DNA of 64,000 nt, from NCBI RefSeq assembly GCF_000090795.2, contig NW_003546299.1:62001-126000 (forward strand). The letters are read 5' to 3'. Positions within the stretch are counted from its first letter, which is position 1; every line of letters starts with the position of its first letter. The notes below the pieces were generated by a model. The model saw only the letters and a program-made list of their open reading frames with translations, ran no database searches and was not told the DNA's origin. This DNA is from Amphimedon queenslandica (Eukaryota > Porifera > Demospongiae > Haplosclerida > Niphatidae). Below, in pieces: positions 35,801 through 64,000 of the stretch. The translations under genes and the position numbers were made by a program.

Positions 35801-38800
35801 GATCAGGTTCTACAGAAACTAAAGTTAGAAACCTCATAAAGCTTTCACTTACCAATTCCAGGTCCTTCCAACCCCATCCCCTCTTTGCAAGAAACTTCAC
35901 TTTCCCGAGTATCTTTTTCGACTTCCTTTTTCACTTCTGGAGGTTTTGGCTCCTTCTTCATAAACTTATCAGCAATATACTTCACGGTTTCCTTAAAGAG
36001 AGAAAACAAGCTTTGCTCTGATTTATCTGCAGCCTCTCTGGTTCCCCATCTCCTGTCATTAAGGTTAGCTGTAGAGTAAATGAGTAGAAGCAAATATCCA
36101 GAGGGAAGACCAAGGAGATACCACAAGCATTGAAACAACGCAAAGCCTTCAAAGAAATGAAGAATGGCTGCTGTCACAAAAACAATAGCAAATAGGGAAA
36201 TGTATATAGTACTCTCTGCAATTGGTAGCTTTCCACGTTCAATATGAAATTCATATTCATACTGAGAAGTGGTTTCATTCAAAACCTGGAAAGGCGACAG
36301 AATATCTTGAACCGTTTCCTTTATGATCCCCACGACAACAGCAGCCATCACTATTGAGAATATAAAAGTAAGAATCTTTGCAATATCTAATTGCGTCTTT
36401 TGACTAGTGAAAATGCAAATAAAGCCATATATCACAGCAACCAATCCAATAAGAACTATTACTGCAGTTGGATTAAAATTAAATGAGGTGGACAATCCGG
36501 ACGATATGATGAGAATAACAGTAGCAGGGGATATGATGGTTGAAATGATAACGATAATCTGGTACAGAATGAACGCCCACGTCACGGACTCATTCCTTCT
36601 AGTCACTTTACCAGCTTTAGAAATCAAGAGCCAAAGGTTAGCAATAGTCGATGGAATCCATCTACGACGCTGCTTATAAAACTCATCAAAGCTCAGCGGA
36701 CAATACGTTTTGTCATTAGATATGGCACAAAACTCGAGTCTCCAACTGTTCTCAACGAGGAGCGTACAGAGCCACCTGTCCTCGCCCATATCCTTCATTA
36801 AGAACTCCAGGGCAGTAGAGACCTCAGTAGAGTAGGTGGGCAGACACTGTTTAAGAGCAGAGCAGCGGAACATACTAAAGCAGCCAGGACAGCATAGAAC
36901 CGATCCAAGGACATGCTCAGCACTCTTCTGTAGCCAGTGACCAATCGCATAGTCAAACACTTGATACCAATAAATAGGACCACTACCTAGTGGATGAGTC
37001 CTTGAACAAACTGCACCAACTTGAGGATCACGAGCTAGCATGTCTAAAAGAACCACAGCAGACTCTGCTTTAAAGTCAATGTCGGCATCAGTGGTAAGGA
37101 TAAACGTGTTACTGAGATCAAATTTATCCTGTTTCTCGAGGTGCTCGAGAATGAATTTCATGTACATGACTTGACTCCATCTCTTCTTGTTTCTCACTTT
37201 GTGGTTGTCTTTGAGGTGAATCATAAATGGCATGCAGTTGTCAATGAGCCACATAAACCGATAGCCATATGGTGTCTTCTGCTTTGTAGCATTTCTAAGC
37301 TTTATGCCAAGTGTGTCTTCTAGAAGACTCATGAGTTGTATGGCAAACTGGGACAAATCGTCTTCCCTACAACCTCCATCAAAGAAAATGTGAGACTCGT
37401 ATTGGTACTTAAAAATATTTTGATCTTTCCTGAAGAACTTTGAAATTCGTCTAATGGAGCGAAGCATCTGCCTCATCTCTTTTGCATTCTCACGAAACAT
37501 TGTAGAACATACAAAAACCCGACACGACTCACGCCTCCCGTCTGTCATAACCTGAGGCTTGTGTGAGACGACACGGTTAATAGCCAGGAACTGCTCCAGG
37601 AGTGCACTGTTGTAGTATGGACGGACAAACATGTCTTCATCGGATGCAAGGATCGCATTTTTAAACCGGAAGAGGTTAACACCTGCCACTAGGGTCTGAC
37701 CAACCCATAATAAGAAACTAAACCCAAAAGCATAATGAACATAACTACTGCAGAAAATAGTATTAAAATCGAGTAATGGAGCATCATAAGTCTGAAAGGG
37801 GAACAGGTTTATGTTGTGGCCCTCAATGCTAGCAGGAGAGTTGGATATAAAATAGATGCATAGAGAAATGGGAGTGGCAAGTAGGACAGGGAGTGCTAGT
37901 CCGAACACATGTAGAGTCATGTAACAAGCCAGCCTTGATAAAGCATACGCTAGGAAACTAGCAACAACATGTACGGCAAAGACAGAAATATAATGACCAC
38001 TCCAGTTGAAGGCATAGAAAATACTTTCACCTTTTGGTATAGCCCAGGGATCTACTTCATGCCCATTCTGCAGTTTGTACATAAACTTGAAGATACAATA
38101 ACTGAGAAATGGATAAGTGAGCAGTCTAACAGATGTGGCTATAAAACCTATTCAAAGAAGAGTACAAATTACAATCAGCAACAGTTATTACAATGATTAT
38201 GTCTACTATTGTAGATGCTATCTTCAGCTTACTTGCTTTCCATCTAGCTATGGTGTTCAATTCCTTTGCTTGGCCAGTCTTTAGCATAACCACTCTAGCT
38301 TTATCTTTCGACTTTTCACTTGGAGCAAATGTCCTCTTTTGCAATCTACCAGACCACGTGAAAGACAGGACGACCAAGCATGGTATGACCAAGACCAGTC
38401 CCAGTAGGTCAGTACCAGATTTAGACCCATTGTAGGCATTGGCAAGGAACACTGTTATAGATGCTAATCCAGAAGTCTGACACAAAAACCCAGCCACTAA
38501 AATGAGAGCTATAAGACAGCGATAACGTGGGCTTCGTGGGCTTAAACTCCCAATCCCATCAATTGAGCTATATTCGTTGTTGCCTCTAGTTGCTTTATAG
38601 CACATGTAGTAAATCCCGTAAAAACTTTCAACAAGCGACTGGGTACTGTAGACCCCACACATTAAGAGTATGGATAGTGCTGGAGGGAACGTGATCAATA
38701 TATAGAAGAATAGAAAGCACTCGGCAACTGCTTCCAAAAATGCGATTGCTATACACTACAAATGATATATAACATAATTGCTACTGAAATTAATTATCAT

Positions 38801-39304
38801 TTTAAAACTTACTCCAAGTAGAGCTGTTAATTTGGGCCAGGGTCTACGAGGGGATTTACTAAGTAATCCACTTAACACGGTTCGTATCCACGAAATGAGA
38901 TTTGGAATCATTACTATAAAAAATAGCATCCAGTAGAGATTAGCAGCTTTATGCTTGGCCTGGATTGGATCAAATGATTGGTCGGATTGATCCGGTGGTT
39001 TGCAGGAGTCATTGTATTCTCCTAAGACGTGTAGGTCTGCTAGGATTTTGATGATCGTGAGCTTGCTCAGAACGAGACAGGTGAGCACAGAGGCCACGAG
39101 AAGAATCCTAACAAACCAAACAAGAGCGTTGATGTTGGCCTTGGAAGATTGGAAGACTCTTCTGCTCGGGTCTCTGGGCGTATCAGACTCTTCTAAATCG
39201 TCATAGTCTGTATCATCGATGCTGGAGAGAAGAGCATCGGATTGGTACAGTATCTCTTCATTGCTTTGTTGAAATCTTACACTTAAGTCTGCGCGAACAG
39301 CCAT
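32863..39304 (-). CDS. Chitin synthase (animal type, GT2) with two C-terminal SAM domains
   Basis: Minus-strand gene with first ATG taken at 39304-39302 (MAVRADLSVRF); an in-frame ATG at 39400 would add a hydrophobic leader. N-terminal TM segments (38126-39300) precede the large exon 35845-38082. This holds the GT2 core: FVCSTMFRENAKEM, the DxD motif DADIDF, then EDRWLCT and QRRRWIPST (acceptor and product-channel motifs). A block of TM helices follows. After a basic linker come two SAM domains, YFWLEKWLEKNDSL..FYDKFAKEGF and VEEWIMYLKMDSPEDDYVQKF, then two more TM helices and stop at 32863. The enzyme extrudes beta-1,4-GlcNAc polymer from UDP-GlcNAc across the plasma membrane; SAM domains may cluster it. 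All checked catalytic motifs are intact. The first SAM domain is interrupted by an 1834-bp intron (33905-35738) filled with satellite B. Confidence 0.93.
33985..35700 (+). repeat. Satellite family B array, about 177-bp unit, roughly ten copies
   Basis: AAGGCTATAGCCCATG recurs at about 34151, 34326, 34502, 34679, 34856, 35032, 35208, 35389 and 35566, a step of 175-180 bp. Each unit also has ATGGCTCCAAAAACACC, AAATTTTTATTACATTTT, GATACATATTGATGTCCTTA, TAGAAAGTTTGAGCTG and TTTTTCGAGTTATGAGCA. Some pairs of units are nearly identical, for example around 34200-34380 and 34740-34910, which suggests local duplication of multi-unit blocks. The array fills one chitin synthase intron. Confidence 0.92.
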
Positions 39305-39693
39305 GTTGACGGAGGGACTCGATAGAATTATGAGTAGGAGTATCAAGTATGTTGGAGTATCTTGATAGTAGTATGTTGTGGCTCTTTGGGCGCAGTGCAC
39401 TATTTAAAATAAAAATTAATTCATTGATCTAGTTTAGATAATCACACAGGCCCAATAGGTTGTAATAACTTTCACTCTGGCCTCACACATTATGAATATA
39501 GGACTCAGACTATGAATTTAAGCTGAATCGAGTATAATTGCATTCCTTTTAAATAAAATTATATTGACTGCAAAACTATAAACTGCAATAGGAGTGAATC
39601 ATGACCACATTTTTTATTTTTAATAGAAAAACATAATTGTACACATTCTTTAAAAGGATGTTATCATACACTAGATCATAGTATAGAGTACTC
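39305..39693. other. Intergenic spacer, chitin synthase promoter side
   Basis: About 390 bp between the chitin synthase ATG and the stop of the GIMAP-like gene. No exon or repeat. AT-rich, with AATAAAATTA at about 39550 and a TTTTTATTTTTAATAG stretch near 39610. It must hold the promoter of chitin synthase and the 3' end of the GTPase gene. Confidence 0.35.
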
Positions 39694-41007
39694 TCAGTGT
39701 TTCTTTTGCTTTGTCTTCCTGGTTCGCTTTCCAAGCCACTCACAAAATCCTTCGATCATTCCCCCAATGTGTCCAGCGACCCAAAGCGACTTTCCACGCT
39801 TCAATGCATACTCTTTAACATATTGATAGAAACTCGAGTCTTCATTATCAAGTTGATGGCGAAGCATCTCATATACTGGTAGCATTCGGGCATGAGGCGA
39901 AGCATCAGTTATATTCTCTGATGCTTCCGCAGTAGTTATTTCAGTAGTATCTTCTGTTTGAATCTCTGGCTGATCTCTTGATGGTCGTAACGGTGCAGTG
40001 AGGCTCTCTTCAGTATCTTGAATATTTTCACATGCAGTCTCTGAGACTACTTCACATGTTGGTTCTTCAAGCCCGCCACCACCATAGCCATCTTGAACTC
40101 CATCATCATCAATCTCCTTTAGAGATGGTCCTTCCGGAGGCGGGTGAATGCTTCGCTCATATGCCTCTTTATGAACTGGTGGGTCTTCTCCATAGGCAGG
40201 TGCAACTTCATTGACTACTGGTATACTAATTCGATGGCGATTAGCTTGAAGGAGAGCGGCAATTGCAGCCTGACGCATGTGCTCTGTGCATTCAATCCAG
40301 AACCAGACAAACCAGTCTTCACGATCAGGCAGCCTCCATGGATTATCAGGATCATAGCCTCCTTTCTTGTATGAGCCAACAGGAATGGCACGTATCTTGC
40401 GTATCTCATCATCAGACAGTCCACCTACTGTCTTTCTTAGCATTGCATGAATCTTGTTTTGCAAAGTTTCGACTCTGTTAGAAAAGAAATATTCTACCTC
40501 CTCACCTTTTGGACACAAGTGCAAAACGGCATTTGCAAAGGTAAGGATAAATACCGTGTGCTTCCAAAATTTCTTGCCAAATACTTGAGTGAATATCTTC
40601 ACAGTGTCGGTGTGAATTCGTTTCGGAAACCTGGTGTCGTCCATCTTGAAACAAAACAAAGCCAAATCGTGAGGAAAGCAATCACTGCTACGGAGCTGCT
40701 CAACCATCTTCTCGTCTTCTTCCTCACTTCCAAACCCAAACCCTGGAGTATCCCATATTTTGACCGATATCCCATTCTGATTTAAATTATAATACTTGAT
40801 TTCAGCAGTACCAGCATCGAACTGGTCTCCTTCGTTTGCCACTTCTTGTCCAAGGAGGCCATTGATGAGGGTAGATTTCCCTTGCCCTGCCTCTCCCACC
40901 ACCACAATCTTTAGCGCCCTTCCCTTTGTCGGTGTGATATAAGACTGGATTATATCAGAGAAGACCTCTTCTTTAATAGAGTCAGCTTTAGGTTTTGGTG
41001 CTGCCAT
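39694..41007 (-). CDS. AIG1/GIMAP-like GTPase, copy 1
   Basis: Intronless frame, 437 aa from ATG 41007-41005 (MAAPKPKADS). A longer in-frame start at 41076 adds a hydrophobic 23-aa leader that the paralog lacks. G domain: P-loop GEAGQGKSTL, switch-II DTPGFGFG, but the G4 position reads TFAN rather than the usual T/NKxD. AIPVGS may serve as G5. The GTP-binding half (1-250) is very close to the paralog at 41173. The rest is an acidic low-complexity linker (EEPTCEVVSETACENIQDTE) and a basic C-terminal amphipathic tail (WLGKRTRKTKQKKH), which could bind membranes. GIMAP-type proteins act in immune-cell survival and membrane remodelling; that role is inference here. Confidence 0.75.
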   Translation of the reverse strand: MAAPKPKADSIKEEVFSDIIQSYITPTKGRALKIVVVGEAGQGKSTLINGLLGQEVANEGDQFDAGTAEIKYYNLNQNGISVKIWDTPGFGFGSEEEDEKMVEQLRSSDCFPHDLALFCFKMDDTRFPKRIHTDTVKIFTQVFGKKFWKHTVFILTFANAVLHLCPKGEEVEYFFSNRVETLQNKIHAMLRKTVGGLSDDEIRKIRAIPVGSYKKGGYDPDNPWRLPDREDWFVWFWIECTEHMRQAAIAALLQANRHRISIPVVNEVAPAYGEDPPVHKEAYERSIHPPPEGPSLKEIDDDGVQDGYGGGGLEEPTCEVVSETACENIQDTEESLTAPLRPSRDQPEIQTEDTTEITTAEASENITDASPHARMLPVYEMLRHQLDNEDSSFYQYVKEYALKRGKSLWVAGHIGGMIEGFCEWLGKRTRKTKQKKH

Positions 41008-41172
41008 CAAGATTGACGAGAGGTTGAAAAACAAAGATAAGAAAATACAAGATCGAGCCCAGCCCAATGAGCCCATGCGTTTCCGGTATGATAGGGTACG
41101 GGTTTAGGAAAAAATAATAATTGATAGCTATAGATTATAGATAACAGATATCATGACAAATTTAGAGTATTT

Positions 41173-42384
41173 TCATTCTTCCTTTTGCTTTGTCGCTGTA
41201 GTTTTCTTCCCAAGCCACTCACGAAATGCTTTAACTTTTTCACCAATCCAATTTTTAACATATTGGAAAAAACTTGACTCTTCATTTTTCATTTGATTAT
41301 TAAGTGTCTCGAGTATTGGTATATCTCGATCATGCAATGAAGTCTCTAATCGTTTAGTAGTAACTCCAGTGCTATTTTCTATTGGGATCACTGTGTCTCT
41401 TGATGATTGCAATGAAGCTGTACGACTCTTTTCATTATCTTCGCATGTTTCAAGCCCACCACCACTGCCACCATCTTGGACTCCATCATCAATCTCCTCC
41501 AGAGACATCCCTTTTGGTGCCTGAATGCTTCTCTCATATGCCTCTTTATGAAGTGGTGGGTCTTCTCCATAGGCAGGTGCAACTTCACTGACTACTGGTA
41601 TTTTAATTCGATGGCGATTAGCTTGAAGGAGAGCACGAAATGAAGCCTGACGTATGTGTTCTGTGCATTCAATCCAGAACCAGAGGAACCAGTCTTCACG
41701 ATCAGGGAGCCTCCATGGATCATTAGGATCATAGCCTCCTTTCTTGTATGAGCCAACAGGAATGGCACGTATCTTCTCCACCTCATCATCAGACAATCCA
41801 TCTACTGTTTTTCTTAGCATTGCATGAATCTTTTCTTCCAGCATACAGATTCTATTTGAAAAGAATTCGTCTAATTCTTCATTTTTAGGGCACAGTTGTG
41901 AAAGAGCATTTGCAAAGGTCAGAATAAATACTGTGTGCTCCCAAAATTTTCTGCCAAATACTTGAGTGAGTATTTTCACAGTGGTGGTGTGAACTCTTGT
42001 TGGAAACCTGGTGCCATCCATCCTAAAACAAAACAAAGCCAAATCGTGAGGAAAGCAATCACTGCGACGGAGCTGTTCCACCATCTTCTGGTCTTCTTCC
42101 TCACTTCCAAACCCAAACCCTGGAGTATCCCATATTTTGACCGATATCCCATTCTGATTTAAATTATAATACTTGATTTCAGCAGTACCAGCATCGAACT
42201 GATCTCCTTCGTTTGCCACTTCTTTCCCAAGGAGTCCATTGATGAGGGTAGATTTCCCTTGCCCTGCCTCTCCCACAACCACAATCTTTAGCTCCCTTCC
42301 CTTTGTCGGCGTAATATAAGACTGGATTATATCAGAGAAGACCTCTCCTTGAATAGAGCCAGCTTCAGGTTTTGGTGCTGCCAT
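41173..42384 (-). CDS. AIG1/GIMAP-like GTPase, copy 2
   Basis: Intronless frame of 403 aa, ATG 42384-42382 (MAAPKPEAGS). It is a direct tandem paralog of the gene at 39694, with matching P-loop (GEAGQGKSTL), DTPGFGFG and TFAN. It shares the DREDWFLWFWIECTEH segment that follows. The linker is shorter and diverged (ETCEDNEKSRTASLQSSRDT), and the tail is EWLGKKTTATKQKEE, less basic than in copy 1. DNA identity is high in the G domain and low in the linker, consistent with purifying selection on the switch and faster change in the tail. Only about 165 bp separate the genes. Confidence 0.75.
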   Translation of the reverse strand: MAAPKPEAGSIQGEVFSDIIQSYITPTKGRELKIVVVGEAGQGKSTLINGLLGKEVANEGDQFDAGTAEIKYYNLNQNGISVKIWDTPGFGFGSEEEDQKMVEQLRRSDCFPHDLALFCFRMDGTRFPTRVHTTTVKILTQVFGRKFWEHTVFILTFANALSQLCPKNEELDEFFSNRICMLEEKIHAMLRKTVDGLSDDEVEKIRAIPVGSYKKGGYDPNDPWRLPDREDWFLWFWIECTEHIRQASFRALLQANRHRIKIPVVSEVAPAYGEDPPLHKEAYERSIQAPKGMSLEEIDDGVQDGGSGGGLETCEDNEKSRTASLQSSRDTVIPIENSTGVTTKRLETSLHDRDIPILETLNNQMKNEESSFFQYVKNWIGEKVKAFREWLGKKTTATKQKEE

Positions 42385-42649
42385 AGATCATAGACACTAC
42401 AATCCAGGCTATAATTATAAACAGGCGAGAGCAGACGAGAATCAACAAGCTAATACGGCCTACGAACAAATGAGCTTCCAAGCCCAGCCCACTTCTCATT
42501 CTTATTATTTCCGGTAGCTCTATAAGATTTTTGTCCTTGTTTTCTAATTACACTACACATTTAAAACACACATTTACACACACACACAAGTGTAGATCTA
42601 GATCTACATTGCATTTTTAGATAAACTAATTGATGTGTTCAAAATTCAA
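42385..42649. promoter_or_regulatory. Spacer upstream of GIMAP-like copy 2, downstream of MPEG1
   Basis: About 265 bp. It contains a short CACACA run and AGATCTAGATCT (about 42595-42606). No coding signal. Confidence 0.3.
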
Positions 42650-44923
42650 TTATTTTTGGATCCTCAGGGTTAGTTCACGAATTAAAGGATCATCCTTTGA
42701 CTGCTGTGGCTGACTATCCTCCACTTCAGTAGTAGACTCAAATGTGTCCTCAAGATCCATGTACCTTTGAGAAGACTTCTTACTTTTTTGCTTCCTCTTG
42801 GATCTCCATTTTCGTATACCGAAAACAATAAATGCAATAAAAGCGATGGTGAGAAGTGTGCTAATGATGGTACCAATGATAAGACCAGCAATGACTGCTC
42901 TGCTTGTACTTTTTGATTCAACATTACCAGTAATAGGATCCACTGTTTGACCATTGCTACTCAGTGATTCAAGATACGATGCACCAGATGTGTACTGTCC
43001 TTTAGTATACTTGGTCCAAGTTCCATCCGATTCTTTGACCCACAGTGATCCATATGGTCCAGTGATGGCAAGAGTGTTGCTAACATTGATAGAGAGATCA
43101 GCTTTGACTTTATAAGGAGGCAAGCGAGGAGGATGTGGCAGTTGCTTTTTAAATGCTTCCACCACAGAGCAGTAATTGATGATGCATCCTTGATCAACTG
43201 CTGCCAAGAACTGGTTGTATTTAACAGGACAGCTGTGAGGGTATATACCTGCAGCAAACTGATTAGTGGAGGATGCCAAAGGGTTGCCTGTCTGACAGCT
43301 CTCAAACCCACCAAACGGTATACCCAAGCTCTCAGCTTCAATGTCATTACTAACACAGACACTGATGTCCTTGCCAAAGTTTAGCGGATAGAAAAACATG
43401 GGGCATGACCTAGCACCAGTGAGTGGGTTTTGCTCCTTTGATGTGTACACACCACCAAATACATACCCAGAATCAGAAGGGACTGTTGCCTTAGGAGGAA
43501 AAACACACCAATAAGCATGATAGGTTGCATGCTTAATGATAGTTCTCTTATTACAATTATAGTGACAGCTAATGTGCAAGAATCCACAGTGCCTCTTGCA
43601 GTCATTCTCTATGTACGACGTAGTGGCAGCATCAGTGTGGAGCAGTATTGGCTTGTAGCCAGTGGGGCAGGAGAAATCCTCTGTCAGTGGATTATGATGC
43701 TCCAATGACAATTCATTGCACACGTCATAATCATCATAGTTGACACACGTTTGAAATATTCCACCAAAGCTGTGGTTCTGCCTTATCATGGAGCAAGAGT
43801 TATCGTCAAGGTTTGCTTGAAAATTGAAATTTGCCGAGTCCGGATCTGTGCAACCGTAGTGCGTGTTGATTTTGTAATATTTATTAACAGACTTGTAGAT
43901 ATACTGTATTGTTTCCAGTAGCAATATATCAGGGAGTTCGGGTAGATTCGATGTACTTATGGCAGTGTAAATCGGTTCACCGCGACGATCAATAGCAACA
44001 AGATGATCAAGCAAGCCATCCTCCCAATCAGTATAAGAGAAATTGCCTAGCTTGAAAGGAGGTCCACCGTGAGTGGATACATGTGAATGAGTCGTTGAAC
44101 TGCTGAACCCTTCAGTATCAACGTGACTTTTAGAAAACTTAAAGTTGGTAGTGATGGAGAACGAGCTAAAGAAACTAGCAGAAGCTGAAGCCGATATATT
44201 CAATTGAGTGCTCTCTGTAGTTTGGGAGGAACTCTTGAGAAGAAACGTAGTCTGATAAAGTGAAGCACCAAGATTAATGCTGTTAACGACATGAGTGCCA
44301 TAGTCGCGTATCAAGAGATCAGTAAGATAATGAGCTACTCTTGTGTTGTTGTTCTGTATGTTGGCAGCAATCTCTAGGACCCGGGATTTGAAGGACGGAT
44401 GGAGTTCAGCATCAGGATTAACATGAGCCGAATACAAGTGATGGCGAAGGCCAACCCTTACCGAGCGAGACTTGCTATTGACCATTTTAGTCTTAGTATC
44501 TTGATAATCAGTTGAAAACTTGCCACTGACTTTTGAGAAAGCACTCCCATATTTAGCTTCGACGTTAATGGAAGTAGCAGTAGTTGATTTCCAGTCATCA
44601 AAGTGCTCAAATATTTCAGCAGAGTAGTCTACCTCACTGTTTAGTATTGGGATGAGGAATATATTATCAGGGAGGAGATACTGGCCATCACCTGATATCT
44701 GACAGTCTGTATACTTGATACTGAATATCCTTCCAGTGTCAAGGTTGCGAAGATTATCAAAACCAAGGCCAGGGAGTGCATCCATGGTGAGTAGGGACAT
44801 ATTGGGATCCCGCAACTGATTGAAAGGACAATTGCGAATGTCACCCACTGGATACTGCAGTTGTAGCTGCCCCATTGAAAAGAAGAGGGAGAGGAGCAAC
44901 AAGGAGGAAAGAAGGCCAGCCAT
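42650..44923 (-). CDS. MPEG1: Macrophage-expressed gene 1 protein / perforin-2 (MACPF)
   Basis: Intronless frame of 757 aa, close to human MPEG1 (716 aa), which also has an uninterrupted coding region. The signal peptide (LLSSLLLLSLFFSMGQ) is followed by LPGLGFDNLRNLDTGRIFSI (human [20 protein letters not shown]) and KVSGKFSTDYQ. The MACPF signature is in LLIRDYGTHVVNSINLGA, and DHLVAIDRRGEPIY follows. A P2-type domain has YGCTDPDSANFNFQANLDD, with repeated GGIFQTC / GGVYTS / GGFESC modules. A single TM (about 675-700) precedes a basic cytosolic tail (RKWRSKRKQKSKK) that also has acidic clusters. MPEG1 is a whole host gene that sits in phagosome or endosome membranes and is released by proteolysis to form pores in engulfed microbes. 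Confidence 0.95.
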   Translation of the reverse strand: MAGLLSSLLLLSLFFSMGQLQLQYPVGDIRNCPFNQLRDPNMSLLTMDALPGLGFDNLRNLDTGRIFSIKYTDCQISGDGQYLLPDNIFLIPILNSEVDYSAEIFEHFDDWKSTTATSINVEAKYGSAFSKVSGKFSTDYQDTKTKMVNSKSRSVRVGLRHHLYSAHVNPDAELHPSFKSRVLEIAANIQNNNTRVAHYLTDLLIRDYGTHVVNSINLGASLYQTTFLLKSSSQTTESTQLNISASASASFFSSFSITTNFKFSKSHVDTEGFSSSTTHSHVSTHGGPPFKLGNFSYTDWEDGLLDHLVAIDRRGEPIYTAISTSNLPELPDILLLETIQYIYKSVNKYYKINTHYGCTDPDSANFNFQANLDDNSCSMIRQNHSFGGIFQTCVNYDDYDVCNELSLEHHNPLTEDFSCPTGYKPILLHTDAATTSYIENDCKRHCGFLHISCHYNCNKRTIIKHATYHAYWCVFPPKATVPSDSGYVFGGVYTSKEQNPLTGARSCPMFFYPLNFGKDISVCVSNDIEAESLGIPFGGFESCQTGNPLASSTNQFAAGIYPHSCPVKYNQFLAAVDQGCIINYCSVVEAFKKQLPHPPRLPPYKVKADLSINVSNTLAITGPYGSLWVKESDGTWTKYTKGQYTSGASYLESLSSNGQTVDPITGNVESKSTSRAVIAGLIIGTIISTLLTIAFIAFIVFGIRKWRSKRKQKSKKSSQRYMDLEDTFESTTEVEDSQPQQSKDDPLIRELTLRIQK

Positions 44924-45290
44924 TATATCTTTCTGCTATGCTGTTCTGAAGTGTAGCTGTGATAGCAATGGCACAATTGTTGAGCTTACTAGAGTTTATC
45001 GTGCTTATATAATCTGTATAATAAGAGCATGGGAGTGATAGATGGTGTCAAGGGGAGAGATAAGGACAAATAAGGCAATGGAAAACTATATGCCCAAATT
45101 AGGTATTACTTAAAAGATTGCAAAAAAACAAGAATGACAGTTAAGTACAAAAGAGTCCTCAAAATAAAATTCTAATACTACGACCTTACTACTATAGGCC
45201 ATATCAACACTACACTACTGATTATCACTATACAGTCTATACTGATAGACTTAAGTTTATTAGTTAATTCCACACAAGCACTAGACCCAG
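44924..45290. other. Intergenic spacer, MPEG1 promoter side
   Basis: About 365 bp between the MPEG1 ATG and the SMG1 stop. TATATAATC lies near 45005. The rest is AT-rich and non-coding. It must hold the MPEG1 promoter and the SMG1 3' untranslated region. Confidence 0.35.

Positions 45291-64000
<18,710 letters not shown>

Noticed and set aside
36407-36679. Plus-strand frames inside the chitin synthase exon
   Set aside because: Shadows of a well-supported minus-strand coding exon.
40032-42162. Plus-strand frames repeated in both GIMAP-like genes
   Set aside because: They recur only because the two genes are paralogs. They are antisense shadows with no start or domain.
42650-44923. MPEG1 as a decayed pore-forming gene
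   Set aside because: The frame is whole, with signal peptide, MACPF core, TM and cytosolic tail, so it is an intact host gene.

Overview
Eukaryotic nuclear DNA, AT-rich, with short GT-AG introns (often about 40-70 bp) and tightly packed genes. The gene set points to an early-branching animal, most likely a demosponge of the Amphimedon type: a metazoan-type chitin synthase with tandem SAM domains, MPEG1/perforin-2, a CSK-family SH3-SH2 protein, an adhesion GPCR with HRM/GAIN/GPS parts, a TRIM-NHL protein and AIG1/GIMAP-like GTPases. The species call is inference; the gene calls rest on translated exons compared with families known to me.

Layout. 1-294 (-): first two coding exons of CDC23/APC8, running off the left edge. 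329-1194 (+): small seven-exon RNA polymerase I subunit RPA34/POLR1G-like gene. 1343-14037 (-): URB1 (60S ribosome biogenesis), with two intronless four-TM genes (7600-8259 and 8928-9479, +) nested in one intron. 14461-17843 (+): adhesion GPCR. 18160-19713 (+): intronless tail-anchored protein with a helical, possibly death-fold N terminus. 19834-20509 (+): mitochondrial ribosomal protein S18C. 20569-21490 (-): CYBC1/EROS-like NOX chaperone. 21572-24776 (+): secreted glycoside-hydrolase-like protein. 24962-27130 (-): N-acetylglucosamine-6-sulfatase GNS. 27224-28677 (+): ER thioredoxin-fold protein ending in HTEL. 28834-31280 (-): CSK-family protein that looks like a pseudokinase. 32863-39304 (-): chitin synthase. 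39694-42384 (-): two tandem GIMAP-like GTPases. 42650-44923 (-): MPEG1. 45291-64000 (-): SMG1 kinase, 5' end outside the window, hosting a small secreted-peptide gene (48962-49270, +) and an intronless TRIM-NHL gene (58585-60489, -).

Organisation. From 1 to 31 kb genes alternate in strand, with head-to-head starts as close as 34 bp and tail-to-tail ends as close as 59 bp. From 32.8 kb to the right edge almost everything is on the minus strand. Themes are growth and ribosome biogenesis (POLR1G, URB1, MRPS18C), glycan turnover (GNS, the hydrolase, chitin synthase), innate immunity (MPEG1, GIMAP-like, CYBC1, the possible death-fold protein) and RNA surveillance (SMG1).

Repeats. Two related satellite families (A, about 185 bp, carrying a perfect 20-bp palindrome; B, about 177 bp) sit only in introns of URB1, SMG1, chitin synthase and the hydrolase, and share a core of roughly 55 bp. 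A 41-bp hairpin minisatellite, a Harbinger-like MITE and several microsatellites are also present. Three SMG1 exons occur twice around a 10-N assembly gap, which looks like two haplotypes placed in series. I saw no retrovirus-like or Polinton-like element, tRNA, rRNA or CRISPR array.
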